Positions 1 through 11,828 of a DNA stretch of 64,000 nt are shown here, piece by piece. The DNA is from Anolis sagrei (lineage: Eukaryota > Chordata > Lepidosauria > Squamata > Anolidae). Numbering within the stretch: the first letter of the stretch is position 1; each line of letters begins with the position of its first letter. The notes beneath the pieces were generated by a model, which made no database searches, was not told the origin of the DNA, and saw nothing but the letters and a program-made list of their open reading frames with translations. Location of the stretch: positions 4,655,375-4,719,374 of the forward strand of contig NC_090034.1 in assembly GCF_037176765.1 (NCBI RefSeq), read 5' to 3'. The translations under genes and the position numbers were made by a program.

Positions 1-514
1 GGGAATCCTTTATTGGGAGGTGATTAGCTGTCCCTGATTTTTTCTAGTCTGGAATTACCTTGTTTTTGAGTGTTCTTCACTTACTGTTATGATTTTAGAG
101 TTTTTTTGGTACTGGTAGCCAGATTTTGTTCATTTTCATGGTTTCTTCCTTTCTGTTGAAATTGTCCACATGCTTGTGGATTTCAGTGGCTTCTTCGTGT
201 AGTCTCACATGGTGGTTGTGGGAGTGGTCCAGCATTTCTGTGTTCTCAAATCATATGCTGTGTCCGGGTTGGGTTCATCAAGTGCATTCACCCCTACCTC
301 CAACAGACAAGAGTTCTTTCTCCCACCCTGGACATTCCATAGATATATAAGTCCCATTTTCCTAGTTTCCAACAGACCTCACAACCTCTGAGAATGCCTG
401 CCATAGATGCAGGGAAAACGTTAGGAGAGAATGCTTCAGGAATATGGTCATACAGCCTGGAAAACTCACAACAACCCAGCGATTCTGGCAATGAAAGCTT
501 TCAACAATACATTT
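1..514. mobile_element. Penelope-like element, two 3' parts head to head
   Basis: Bases 1-272 match, in reverse, the end of the PLE protein frame also seen at 59252-60023. From about 273 the same family continues in the + direction through its terminal repeat, ending near 514 with the motif found at PLE ends elsewhere in the window (a CTTTC-AACAATACA type end). The two halves therefore point away from a shared centre, as in the copy at 59040-60894. The hammerhead core in the terminal repeat is degenerate here (CTGAGAA for CTGAGGA). It lies in a SMURF1 intron. Family assignment rests on similarity to the GIY-YIG-coding copy in this window. Confidence 0.75.
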
Positions 515-670
515 GAGGCTCATTTGAAAGAAATATTATCCTCTAAGGAAGACTTTAATTCATTCCTGGAACACTTAATATCTTTAAACGCTGAGCTATG
601 TGCAAGAATGAGCTTTTCTAGATAAGGTGAAAAGTTGTTAGTGTCCTAAACATTCCTTGTATTTCTCTAG

Positions 671-1459
<789 letters not shown>

Positions 1460-3850
1460 AGCAGAATTGACAAGAAGCAACTTGGAAAAGCTGACACGAT
1501 ATGAGGATTTAAAGATCGAACTGCAAAGACTCAGGCACAAGCTAGTAAAGGTGGTCCCAGTGGTGATAGGCACACTGGGTACAGTGCCTAAAGTCCTTGA
1601 CCTGCACTTAAACACAATCGGTGCTGACAAAATTACCACCTGTCAGCTGCAAAGGCCACCCTACTTTGATCTGCACATATGTATACATGTATTATGTACA
1701 TATATGTATTATGTATTAATAATAGTAAAGGTGGTCCCAGTGGTGATCAGCACACTGGGTGCAGTGCCTAAAGACCTTGGCCTGCACTTAAAAATTACCA
1801 TCTGTCGACTGCAAAAGGCCACCCTACTTGGATCAGCACACATCATTTGCCGATACATCACATAGTCCTAGACTTGGGAAGTGTCCAGCGTGTGATCCAA
1901 TGCAGCAGCCAGCATAGTAATCTTGTTTGCTGTGTACTAATCTTGTTATGTATTAAATAATAATAGTAAAGGTGATCGGCACACTGAGTGTAGTGCCTAA
2001 AGACCTTGGCCTGCACTTAAAAACAATCGGTGCTGACAGAATTACCACCTGTCACCTGCAGAGGCCACCCTACTTTGATCTGCACACATTATTTGCCAAT
2101 ACATGTATTATGTATTAAATAATAGTAGTAAAGGTGGTCCCAGTGGTGATCGGCACACTGAGTGTAGTGCCTAAAGACCTTGACCTGCACTTAAACACAA
2201 TCGGTGCTGACAGAATTACCACCTGTCACCTGCAAAGGCCACCCTACTTTGATCTGCACACATTATTCGCCAATACATGTATTCTGTATTAAATAATAAT
2301 AGTAAAGGTGGTCCCAGTGGTGATCAGCACACTGGGTGCAGTGCCTAAAGACCTTGGCCTGCACTTAAAAATTACCATCTGTTGGCTGCAAAAGGCCACC
2401 CTACTTGGATCAGCACACATGATTTGCCAATACATCACATAGTCCTAGACACTTGGGAAGTGTCCTACATGTGATCCAATACAGCAGTCAGCATAGTAAT
2501 CTTGTTTGTTGTGTACTAATCTTGTTATGTATTAAATAATAATAGTAAAGGTGGTCCCAGTGGTGATCGGCACACTGGGTACAGTGCCTAAAGGCCTTGG
2601 CCTGCACTTAAAAACAATCAACGCTGACAAAATTACCATCTGCCAGCTGCAAAAGGCCTCCTTACTGGGATCTGCACGCATTATTCACCGATACATCACA
2701 CAGTCCTAGACACTTGGGAAGTGTCGAACGTGTGATCCAATGCAGCAGCCAGCATAGTAATCTTGTTTGCTGTGTACTAATCTTGTTATGTATTAAATAA
2801 TAATAGTAAAGGTGATCTCAGTGTTGATCGGCACACTGGGTGTAGTGCCTAAAGACCTTGGCCTGCACTTAAAAACAATGAACGCTGACAAAATTACCAT
2901 CTGTCAGCTGCAAAAGGCCACCCTACTTGGATTTGCATTAATTATTTGCCGATACATCACACAGTCCTAGACACTTGGGAAGTGTCTGACGTGTGATCCA
3001 ATACAACTGCCAGTATAGTGATATTTGTTTGCTGTGTACTAATCTTGTTATGTATGAAATAATAATAGTAAGGGTGGCCCCAGTGGTGATCGGCACACTG
3101 GGTGCAGTGCCTAAAGACCTTGGCCTGCACTTGAACACAATCGGCGCTGACAAAATTACCACCTGTCAGCTGCAAAAGGCCACACTACTTTGATCTGCAC
3201 ACATCATTTGCCGATACATCACATAGTCCTAGACACTTGGGAAGTGTCCAACGTGTGATCCAATGCAGCAGCCAGCATACTAATCTTGTTTGCTGTGTCC
3301 TAATCTTGTTATGTATTAAATAATAATAGTAAGGGTGGCCCCAGTGGTGATCGGCACACTGGGTGCAGTGCCTAAAGACCTTGGCCTGCACTTAAAACAA
3401 TCAACGCTGACAAAATTACCATCTGTCAGCTGCAAAAGGCCACCCTACTTGGATTTGCATTAATTATTTGCCGATACATCACACAGTCCTAGACACTTGG
3501 AAAGTGTCTGACGTGTGATCCAATACAACTGCCAGTATAGTGATATTTGTTTGCTGTGTACTAATCTTGTTATGTATGAAATAATAATAGTAAAGGTGGT
3601 CAGAGTGGTGATCGGCACACTGGGTGCAGTGCCTAAAGACCTTGGCCTGCACTTAAAAACAATCAACGCTGACAAAATTACCATCTGTCAGCTGCAAAAG
3701 GCCACCCTACTTGGATTTGCATTAATTATTTGCCGATACATCACATAGTCCTAGACACTTGGGAAATATTTGACATGTGATCCAATACAACAGCAAGCTT
3801 GTGATCTTGTTTGCTGTGTACTAATATTGTTGTGTATAAAATAACAACAA
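1460..3850 (+). repeat. Ten-unit tandem array of a LINE C-terminal/3' tail
   Basis: The phrase CAGTGCCTAAAG recurs at about 1583, 1763, 1993, 2163, 2337, 2583, 2842, 3107, 3367 and 3629. Early units are about 170-250 bp and the last four about 260 bp. Each unit can be read as VPVVIGTLGAVPKDLGLHL followed by QLQKATLLGSAHII, then a stop and a short 3' tail ending in an AATAATAGTAA-type repeat. This peptide resembles the C-terminal end of LINE proteins with restriction-like endonucleases (R2/R4 type), but that clade call is from memory. The short frames in each unit are remnants, not genes. Confidence 0.7.
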
Positions 3851-4423
3851 CAACAATAATAGCCATAAGGAGAGGTGGGTAATTATTGTTGTTATTGTGT
3901 TGTTGTTCTTCTTCCCAACTTCTGGTGTGTTGGATTGCCAGCCAACATAGAAATCACAACTTCTTACTGAAACAAAAGCAGAAAAAATGATCAAAATAGT
4001 CAAAACGTTTGCATTTCAATTGACTCAGTCAACACTTGTAACGGGCCAATATGTGTGTTCCCTTTGGAGATGTGTAGCCTTGAAAGCTTATACATCCGTG
4101 GTGGGAATTGTGCCTCCTTCAGCGGTCCTAGTCAGCATATTTGGTGACTCGAAATGCTGGGAGTTGCCGTTCAGCAGCATCCGGAGGGCTACGCGGCCGC
4201 TCCAAACTCTGGTGCTCATCCTGTCCATGCCAGTTGGCTCTCCCCCTCCAAACATTGCAGAGTCATGCTTAAGCTGGCATTCATCTTCATCCCAGCGTAA
4301 AATTAAATCCTTTGGGAGGATCTGCCTAAAACAGACAGGCACGCATGCAGTCATTTTCTTTGTCCCTGTGCGGATAATCAGACTTATTTTTCAGCCTTAG
4401 AAATAACTGAAAAGCTTACTTAC
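3851..4423. other. SMURF1 intron, no recognised element
   Basis: Nothing recognised between the tandem array and the LINE. Overlapping open frames on both strands at 3987-4400 have no recognisable motif. Confidence 0.5.
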
Positions 4424-5640
4424 TTACTTAGGCGATCCCTCGTTGGACGAGTAAGATGGTCTTCCTTGATGACTATTTTTGTGGATTCGTATGTGGCTGT
4501 GGAGCCCTATTCTTGACCCGCATCTTCTCCCACAGTGAAGGCATTGGTTTCCAGGTGGAAGGTGGTCCCGGTCGGGGTTGGCTTGACGCGCCTTCCTCCT
4601 GGCACGTTTCTCTCTTTCACCCTCCACTCGTGCCTCCTCGAATTCTGCAGCACTGCTGGTCACAGCTGACCTCCAGCTGGAGCGGTCAAGGGCCAGGGCT
4701 TCCCAGTTCTCAGTGTCTATGCCAGAGTTTTTAAGGTTGGCTTTGAGGCCATCTTTAAATCTCTTTTCCTGTCCACCAACATTTCGTTTTCCGTTCTTAA
4801 GTTCAGAGTAGATCCACTGCTTTGGGAGACGGTGGTCGGGCATCCGGACGACGTAGCCGGTCCAGCGGACTTGATGGCAGAGGACCATCGCTTCAGTGCT
4901 GGTGGTCTTTGCTTCTTCCAGCACACTGTCATTTGTCCGCTTGTCTTCCCAAGATATTTGCAGGATTTTCCGGAGGCAGCGCTGATGGAATCGTTCCAGG
5001 AGTTGTATTTGACGTATGTAGACAGTCCACGTCTCACAGGCATATAGCAGGTTTGGGAGGGGAATAGCTTTATAGACAAGCTCCTTGGTATCCCTACGGA
5101 TGTCCCGGTCCTCAAACACTCTCTGCTTCATTCGGGAAAATGCTGCACTCGCAGAGCTTAGGCGGTGTTGTATTTGGGCGCCGATGTTGACTTTGGTGGA
5201 GAGGTGGCTGCCAAGGTAGCGGAAATGGTCAACATTTTGTAATGCTACACCATTAAGTTGTATCTCTAGCATTGGGGAGGGGATGGCTGGTGACTGCTGG
5301 AACAGCACTTTGGTTTTCTCGATGTTCAGTGACAGGCCAAGCTTCGTTTATGCTTTTGCGAAGGTGTTTAGAGTGGCTTGTAGATCTTCTGAATGCGCAC
5401 GGACGACATTGTCATCAGCATACTGGAGTTCTGTAACAGATGTTGTAACCTTGGTTTTGGCTTTCAGTCTGCTGAGGTTAAACAGCTTGCCATCTGTCCG
5501 ATAGATGATTTCCACTCCGGTGGGAAGCTTCCCATCAACAAGGTGAAGTATCATAGCGATGAAGATGGAGAATAGAGTTGGGGCAATAACACATCCCTGT
5601 TTGACACATACCTGTTTAACACATCCCTGTCCTTTCAATT
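4424..5640 (-). mobile_element. 5'-truncated LINE, RT end with C-terminal zinc finger
   Basis: A - strand frame (4424-5308, 294 codons) and a second one (5348-5638) cover the end of a non-LTR reverse transcriptase. The upstream piece has the GCVIAPTLFSIF motif and a YADD-type active site (LQYADDN). The downstream piece reads YLGSHLSTK, RCLRKILQISWEDKRTN and RWTGYVVRMPDHRLPKQW, then a Cys2His2-like finger, CLHCGRRC followed by HSHIRIH. The 3' end on the - strand finishes in a TAAG repeat near 4424. The reading frame is interrupted between the two pieces, so this copy is dead. Clade is uncertain (RTE-like is possible). Confidence 0.85.
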
Positions 5641-5649
5641 AATGTAGAA

Positions 5650-5791
5650 CAGGCATGGGTGAACTTGGGCCCTCCCTCCAGGAGTTGTGGACTTCAACTC
5701 CCACAATTCCTAACAGCCTACCGGCTGTTAGGAATTGTGGGAGTTGAAGTCCACAACTCCTGGAGGGAGGGCCCAAGTTTGCCCATGCCTG
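5650..5791. mobile_element. Foldback hAT-type MITE
   Basis: Almost perfect inverted repeat of about 70 bp per arm, starting CAGGCATGGG and ending CCCATGCCTG. The flanks are ATGTAGAA and TTGTAGAA, 7 of 8 bases alike, which fits the 8-bp duplication made by hAT transposases. Related copies occur at 18960-19058, 22844-22900 (half) and 25242-25375. Confidence 0.85.
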
Positions 5792-6514
5792 TTGTAGAAC
5801 TTGCTGCATTCCTCCCAGCGATGTGCCAGTGTTTTGTCCCGGGATCCTCTTGTAACATTGCTCGCTTCCTTGCCTCTGAGCTATTGTTTCCTGGGCTTGG
5901 CAGCTCTTTCAAGGGCTCAGGGCGTCAGCAGCTAAAATCACCCTGAGTAAGGCTGTTTTTTGTCTCGCTCCGCTGATATATCCCCTAATCTTAAACACTC
6001 TAGACAAAATTCTTCCCGTCTGAGAGCGCTTCCTTTTTGACCTCTCCCTTGTCATCACTGGCATGTTGCAAGAGTTTCTTTATCTTGTCTGCGCTTTAGA
6101 GCTGTCTAGACAGTTGCTGAATCCGCTGGGGCTGGCTTAGCCAAATGTCTCCTCTTGAGCTTCAGGGGGATCCTCATTGGGCAATTAAGCTCCCTTATTA
6201 TCTCAGGGTAATAACTCTCGACATACCACGACTACTGTCGCACGGAAGTGTGTCAGTCACCTTTTTTCCCCTTAGAAACTTAACTTCCCATAAAAAGTGT
6301 TCATTCCTTTGCGTTTAGCTCTTGCCTTTTTTATCAGTTGCATCTAAGCCAGGTATGGGGAAACCCTTGGGTTCACTTCTTAGGCCCTCCTCTCTCTCAC
6401 CACCCTCTCCTTCCTTCCTTCTCTGTAACACTCAGAGCTTCCGGACCCAGCTACCATGCTATCACCGGCACATCTACACTGTAGAATTAATCCAGTTTAA
6501 TCGAATAAATCTAA
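5792..6514. other. SMURF1 intron, no recognised element
   Basis: No gene or repeat family recognised before the L2 tail. Confidence 0.5.
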
Positions 6515-7136
6515 ACAGTTCAGGACCTGCCTGTCTTCATGACTGCATCCTCCCCTATGAGCCCACACAGTCCTTAAGATCTTCCGGGGATGCTCTTCAC
6601 TCGCTCCCACCCCCGTCTCAGGCGCTGTTGGTGAGGACGACAGAAAGGGCATTCTCGGTGGTGGCCCCTTGTTTCTGGAACTCCCTCCCCAGGGAGATTA
6701 GGCTGGCACCCTCCCTATCCACATTCCGTAAGGAACTTTTGTTGTGCATTCGACTGACGACTCCTTTGACAGATGGTCTCTAACCATGACCTGAGTTCAA
6801 GTTCCTATATTTGATTACTACACTTTTAAGTTAAGCTGAAGTCATCCTGTTTAATTGCTCTATTCCTATGCTACTATACGCTCTATCCACCTTATTGACT
6901 AGACTATTCTTTAACTCGTTCACACATTGGCCCCCTCTCCCCAAAAAATGAGACTTGAGGTATTTCTGTTGTGGCTTATGATGCTTGTTTATTATTGTTT
7001 GTGATGATGCTGTTTTTATGCTATTTTAATATGTTATTCTTCTATTTTTAATTGTACGTTGACTTGGACTTGGCCCCATGTAAGCCGTCCCGAGTCCCTT
7101 CAGGGAGATGGAGGCAGGGTAGAAAAATAAACTACT
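6515..7136 (+). mobile_element. L2-clade LINE, 3' end
   Basis: Codes for the worn C-terminus of the L2 protein (YEPTQSLRSSGDALHSLPP, RAFSVVAPCFWNSLPREIR) and ends in the family's 3' tail (TAAGCCGTCCCGAGTCCC, then AAAATAAA). 5' truncated and not coding. Confidence 0.85.
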
Positions 7137-8625
7137 ACTTCTTTTTCTTCTTCTCTCTTTCCTTCCTCCTTCTCTCCTTCCCTCCCTCTCATCCTCCTTC
7201 CTTCCCTTTTACCTGTTCATCCTTCTCTCCCTCTTTTTCCTTCCTTTCCATTTGTCTGCCTTCTCTCTTTCCTCCTCCTTCGTCTTTCTCCCTTCCTCCA
7301 TTCCCTTCCACTCTTTCCTCCTTCCTTCCTTCTCTCTTTCCTTCCTTTTTCCCTCCCTTCCCTCTTTTCATCTTCCCTTCCACCCTTTTGTCTTTCCCTT
7401 CCTTTTGTCTTTCCTTCCTTCTCTCTTTCCTTCCTCCTTACTTCCCTCTTTCTCCTTCCATCCTTCCCTTCCACCCTTTCATCCTTCCTTCCCTCTTCCC
7501 TCCCTCTCTCCTTCCTTCCTTCCTTCCTTCCTTCCTTCCTTCCATCCATTGTGTCTTTCCTTCCTTCTCTCTTTCCTTCCATCCACTTTTTCCTTCCTCC
7601 TTCCCTTTCTTCCATTGTACCCTTTCATCCTTCCTTCCCTTTTGACTATTCTTCCTTCTGATTTTCCTTTATCCTTCATTTCCTTCCTTTCATCCTTCCT
7701 CTTTTTCCTTCTTGTTTTCCTTCCTTCCATCCATCCTTTCCTTCTACCCTTTCATCCTTCCATCTTGTCTTTTTCTTCCCTCTTTCCTCCCTCTTTTCCT
7801 TTCTCCTTCCCTCTTTTCCTCCCTCCTTCCTTCCCTTTCACCCTTCTACCCCTCTTGCTCCTTCCTTCCTTCCCTTTTGTCTTCCTTCTCTCTTTCCTTC
7901 CTCTCTTCCTCCCTCTCTCCCTTCTTTCCATCCTTCCCTTCCACCCTTTTGTCTTTCCTTCCTTCTCTCTTTCCTTCCTTCTTACCTCACTCTTTCTCCT
8001 TCCATCTTTCGTCCTTTCTTCCTCCCCTCTTTCCTCCCTCTCTCCCTCTTTCTCCTTCCTTCCATTGTGTCTTTCCTTCCTTCCCTCTTTCCTTTATCCT
8101 TCTCTTCCTTCCATCCTCTTTTTTCCTTCCTCATTCCCTTCCATCATTCCCTTCCACCCTTTCATCCTTCCTTCCTTCCCTTTTGTCTTTCCCTCCTTCT
8201 GTCTTTCCTTTATCCTTCCTTTCCTTCCATTGTTCCTCTTTTTCCTTCTTCCTTCCCTTCCTTCCATCATTCCCTTCTACCCTTTCATCCTTCCCCTTTG
8301 TCTTTTTCTTCCCTCTTCCCTCCCTCCTTCCCTCTCTTCCTCTTTCTCCTCCCTTCCCTTTTCTCTCTCTTTCCTTTATCCTTCCCTTCCTGCCTTCATT
8401 TCTTCCTTCCTCTCTCTTTTTCCTTCCTCCTTCCCTTCCTTCCATCCTTCCTCTTTTTCCTTCCTCCTTCCTCCTCGTTTGTCTTCCCTTCCTTCCCTCT
8501 TTCCTCCCTCTTTTCCTCTCTTCATTTTTCTCTTTCCATCCTTCAATTCCTTCCTTTTGTCCTTCCTTCCATCTCTCTTTCCTTCCTCCTTCCCTTCCTT
8601 CCATCACTGGGCATCTAGTCCTAGC
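7137..8625. repeat. Polypyrimidine (CTTC)n tract
   Basis: About 1.5 kb of nearly pure C/T on the + strand built from CCTT, CTTT and CCCTT words. Long open frames rich in Ser/Phe/Pro/Leu (+) and Lys/Glu/Arg/Gly (-) are a by-product of the base composition and are not genes. It starts right after the L2 tail, so it may have expanded from it. Confidence 0.95.
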
Positions 8626-9125
8626 AGGGAGTGCTAGTTAGGAAGTTTGCCCAGGCCTGATCTAAGCACTACTTGTAGATTTCTTCTTGTATTATTTACT
8701 ATAATAGCATTTGCAACAAGAAAAAAATATGGAGAAAGAGAGGAAGAGCATTAGATCAAGTCCTCCCTTTTTAAACAGAGCCTTGCTGTGTGTAATAGCT
8801 AATTAACAGATCATCACTTGATAATGCAAAGTGACCTACTTTCTGTGTTCTATCATTGCACTGGGTTGGGAGCCAAAGAGTTCCCGTGCCAGCCAACGAG
8901 TGCTTGTACTTATTTTCCCAGGAGAGGCTAATCAAAGGAATAATAATGTCTTAATTTGTCACCATTTATCCCATTAACTCTGGAGACTTTTTTCCTTTGG
9001 AGATATTTGTACTCCGTGAATAAGAGATTCCTGCTTTAATGGGCAGGCAAGCTTTTGCTTTTGTACAAAATCTCTGCAGAATGTATAACAGCCCTGTTGC
9101 TTTCTGTTTTTTTTTTTTTTTACAG
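8626..9125. other. SMURF1 intron, ending in polypyrimidine acceptor
   Basis: No repeat recognised. The last 25 bases are a long run of T followed by ACAG, a strong acceptor for the exon at 9126. Confidence 0.6.
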
Positions 9126-9240
9126 GGAGTGGTTATACCTATTGTGCCATGAAATGTTGAACCCATATTATGGACTCTTCCAGTACTCAACAGATAACAT
9201 TTACATGCTGCAGATAAATCCAGACTCTTCTATCAATCCC
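9126..9240 (+). CDS. SMURF1: SMURF1 coding exon, HECT N-lobe
   Basis: Second coding exon in the window. It completes the split arginine codon (AG|G) and reads [18 protein letters not shown] followed by [18 protein letters not shown]. This is the HECT N-lobe segment that helps form the E2-binding surface. It has a T-rich tract and ACAG acceptor, a consensus GTAAGT donor, and ends in phase 0. Cysteine in LLCHEM and STDNIYM match SMURF1 as remembered (SMURF2 has serine and RDDIYT). Confidence 0.95.
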
Positions 9241-9609
9241 GTAAGTATCATAAAACACAAATATTTGTACAGTGTGCTTGTGATGTGTATTAGGAAAAAA
9301 AATATGGAAATTTTGGCAGGATACAAAAAGGAGCTCAAATGCTTCTTTGTGGCTTCGGAAATGGATTGTTCAGACAAAATCAACCCCTTTGAAGTGGAAA
9401 AGTCTCAAAAGCAGTGCTCCCAATTTGGAAGGAGATCGGGGGCCAAATATTCAATGAATTTGTACAATATAGTGGATACATCTTAAATTCCCAGGCTCAT
9501 ATTAAGTATTCAGACTTAATATTAAGTATTTACTTGAGTATAAACCGAGTTTTCCAGCCCTTTTTTAAGGCTGAAAAAGTTCCCCTGGGCTTATAATCAA
9601 GTCAGTCAT

Positions 9610-11350
9610 TTATTATTTTACTGTATTTCTTATTATTACTATTACATTTACATTATTTTACTCTATTATTATTTTATTACATTTCTTATTTTACTCTATT
9701 ATTAGTATTACATTTATTATTTTATTCTATTTTATTACATTTATTTTACTCTATTATTATTTTATTACATTTATTATTTTACTCTATTATTAGTATTACA
9801 TTTATTATTTTATTCTATTTTATTACATTTATTTTACTCTATTATTATTTTATTACATTTATTATTTTACTCTATTATTATTACATTTATTATTTTACTC
9901 TATTATTATTACTATTATTTTACTCTTTATTATTATTACATTATTACTTTACTCTTTATTATTATTACATTATTATTTTACTCTATTATTATTACATTAT
10001 TATTTTACTCTATTATTATTATTACATTTATTATTTTACTCTATTATTATTACATTATTTACTCTTTATTATTATTACATTATTATTTTACTCTATTATT
10101 ATTATTACATTTATTATTTTACTCTTTATTATTATTACATTATTACTTTACTCTTTATTATTATTACATTATTATTTTACTCTATTATTATTATATTTAT
10201 TATTTTACTCTATTATTATTTTTACATTTATTATTTTACTCTTTATTATTATTACATTATTACTTTACTCTTTAATATTATTACATTATTATTTTACTCT
10301 ATTATTATTATTACATTTATTATTTTACTCTATTGTTATTATTACTCTGTAGTTTTTTTACTCCATTGTTACTACATTTATTATTTTATTTTATTATTAT
10401 TATTACCACGTTTATTATTTTACTATATTATTTTTACATTTATTATTTTACTCTTTATTATTCTTGGAAGAATACGTAAGCACATTTACATTAAAGAAGT
10501 TTAGAATAACGGTTTAATCAGAGATGGACCGTCTTCTCTTAAATTATAGTTTTATTTATGTAAATATTCATAAATATTTCACCTACTGATGCTTTAATTA
10601 ATGTAATTTTATTATTATTTTACTCTTATTACATTTATTATTTTACTCTATGTTATTACATTTATTATTTTACTCTATTTATTATTATTACATTATTGTT
10701 TTACTCCATTTATTATTATATTTTATTTTACTCTATTTGTTGTCATTACTCTGTAGTTATTTTACTCCATTGTTACTACATTTATTATTTTATTTTATTA
10801 TTATTATTACCACGTTTATTATTTTACTATATTATTATTACATTTATTATTTTACTCTTTATTATTCTTGGAAGAATACGTAAGCACATTTACATTAAAG
10901 AAGTTTAGAATAACGGTTTAATCAGAGATGGACCGTCTTCTCTTAAATTTCAGTTTTATTTATGTAAATATTCATAAATATTTCACCTACTGATGCTTTA
11001 ATTAATGTAATTTTATTATTATTTTACTCTATTACATTTAGTATTTTACTCTATTATTAGTATTACATTTATTATTTTACTCTATGTTATTACATTTATT
11101 ATTTTACTCTATTATTATTACATTATTATTTTATTCTATTTATTATTATATTTTTATTTTACTCTATAGTTATTATTATTTTACTATATTATTATTATTA
11201 TTGTTACATTTATTATTTTACTCTATTATTCTTGGAAGAATATTATTATTTTACTCTGTTATTACATTTATTATTTTACTCTATTATTATTACATTGTTA
11301 TTACTCTATAGTTATTTGACTCTATTGTTACTACATTTATTATTTTACTC

Positions 11351-11396
<46 letters not shown>

Positions 11397-11828
11397 TTTA
11401 TTATTTTACTGGAAGAATACGTAAGCACATTTACATTAAAGAAGTTTAGAATAATGGTTTCATCAGAGATGGACTGTCTTCTCTTAAATTACAGTTTTAT
11501 TTATGTAAATATTCATAAATATTTCACCTACTGATGCTTTAATTAATGTAATTTTATTATTATTTTACTGTGTTATTACATTTATTATTTTACTCTATTA
11601 TTATTACATTATTATTTTATTCTATTTATTATTATATTTTTATTTTACTCTATAGTTATTATTATTTTACTCTATTATTATTATTACACTTACTATTTTA
11701 CTCTTTATTATTCTTGGAAGAATATTATTATTATTTTACTCAGTTATTACATTTATTATTTTACTCTATTATTAGTATTACATTTATTATTTTACTCTAT
11801 TATTATTACATTATTATTACTTTACTCC
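9610..11828. repeat. AT-rich minisatellite with duplicated 150-bp block
   Basis: Over 2 kb built from TTATTATTTTACTCTATTA-like words of changing length. Three copies of one complex block (about 10465, 10869 and 11410) show that whole segments of 400-550 bp were duplicated, not only the short word. Confidence 0.9.

Noticed and set aside
1460-3850. CRISPR-like array
   Set aside because: Units of 170-265 bp with no short repeat/spacer pattern, in a vertebrate intron, coding for a LINE tail.
7052-8641. Long open frames up to 461 codons, both strands
   Set aside because: They lie in the pyrimidine tract. Nearly pure C/T DNA has no stop codons in most frames; the products are low-complexity Ser/Phe/Pro/Leu or Lys/Glu/Arg.
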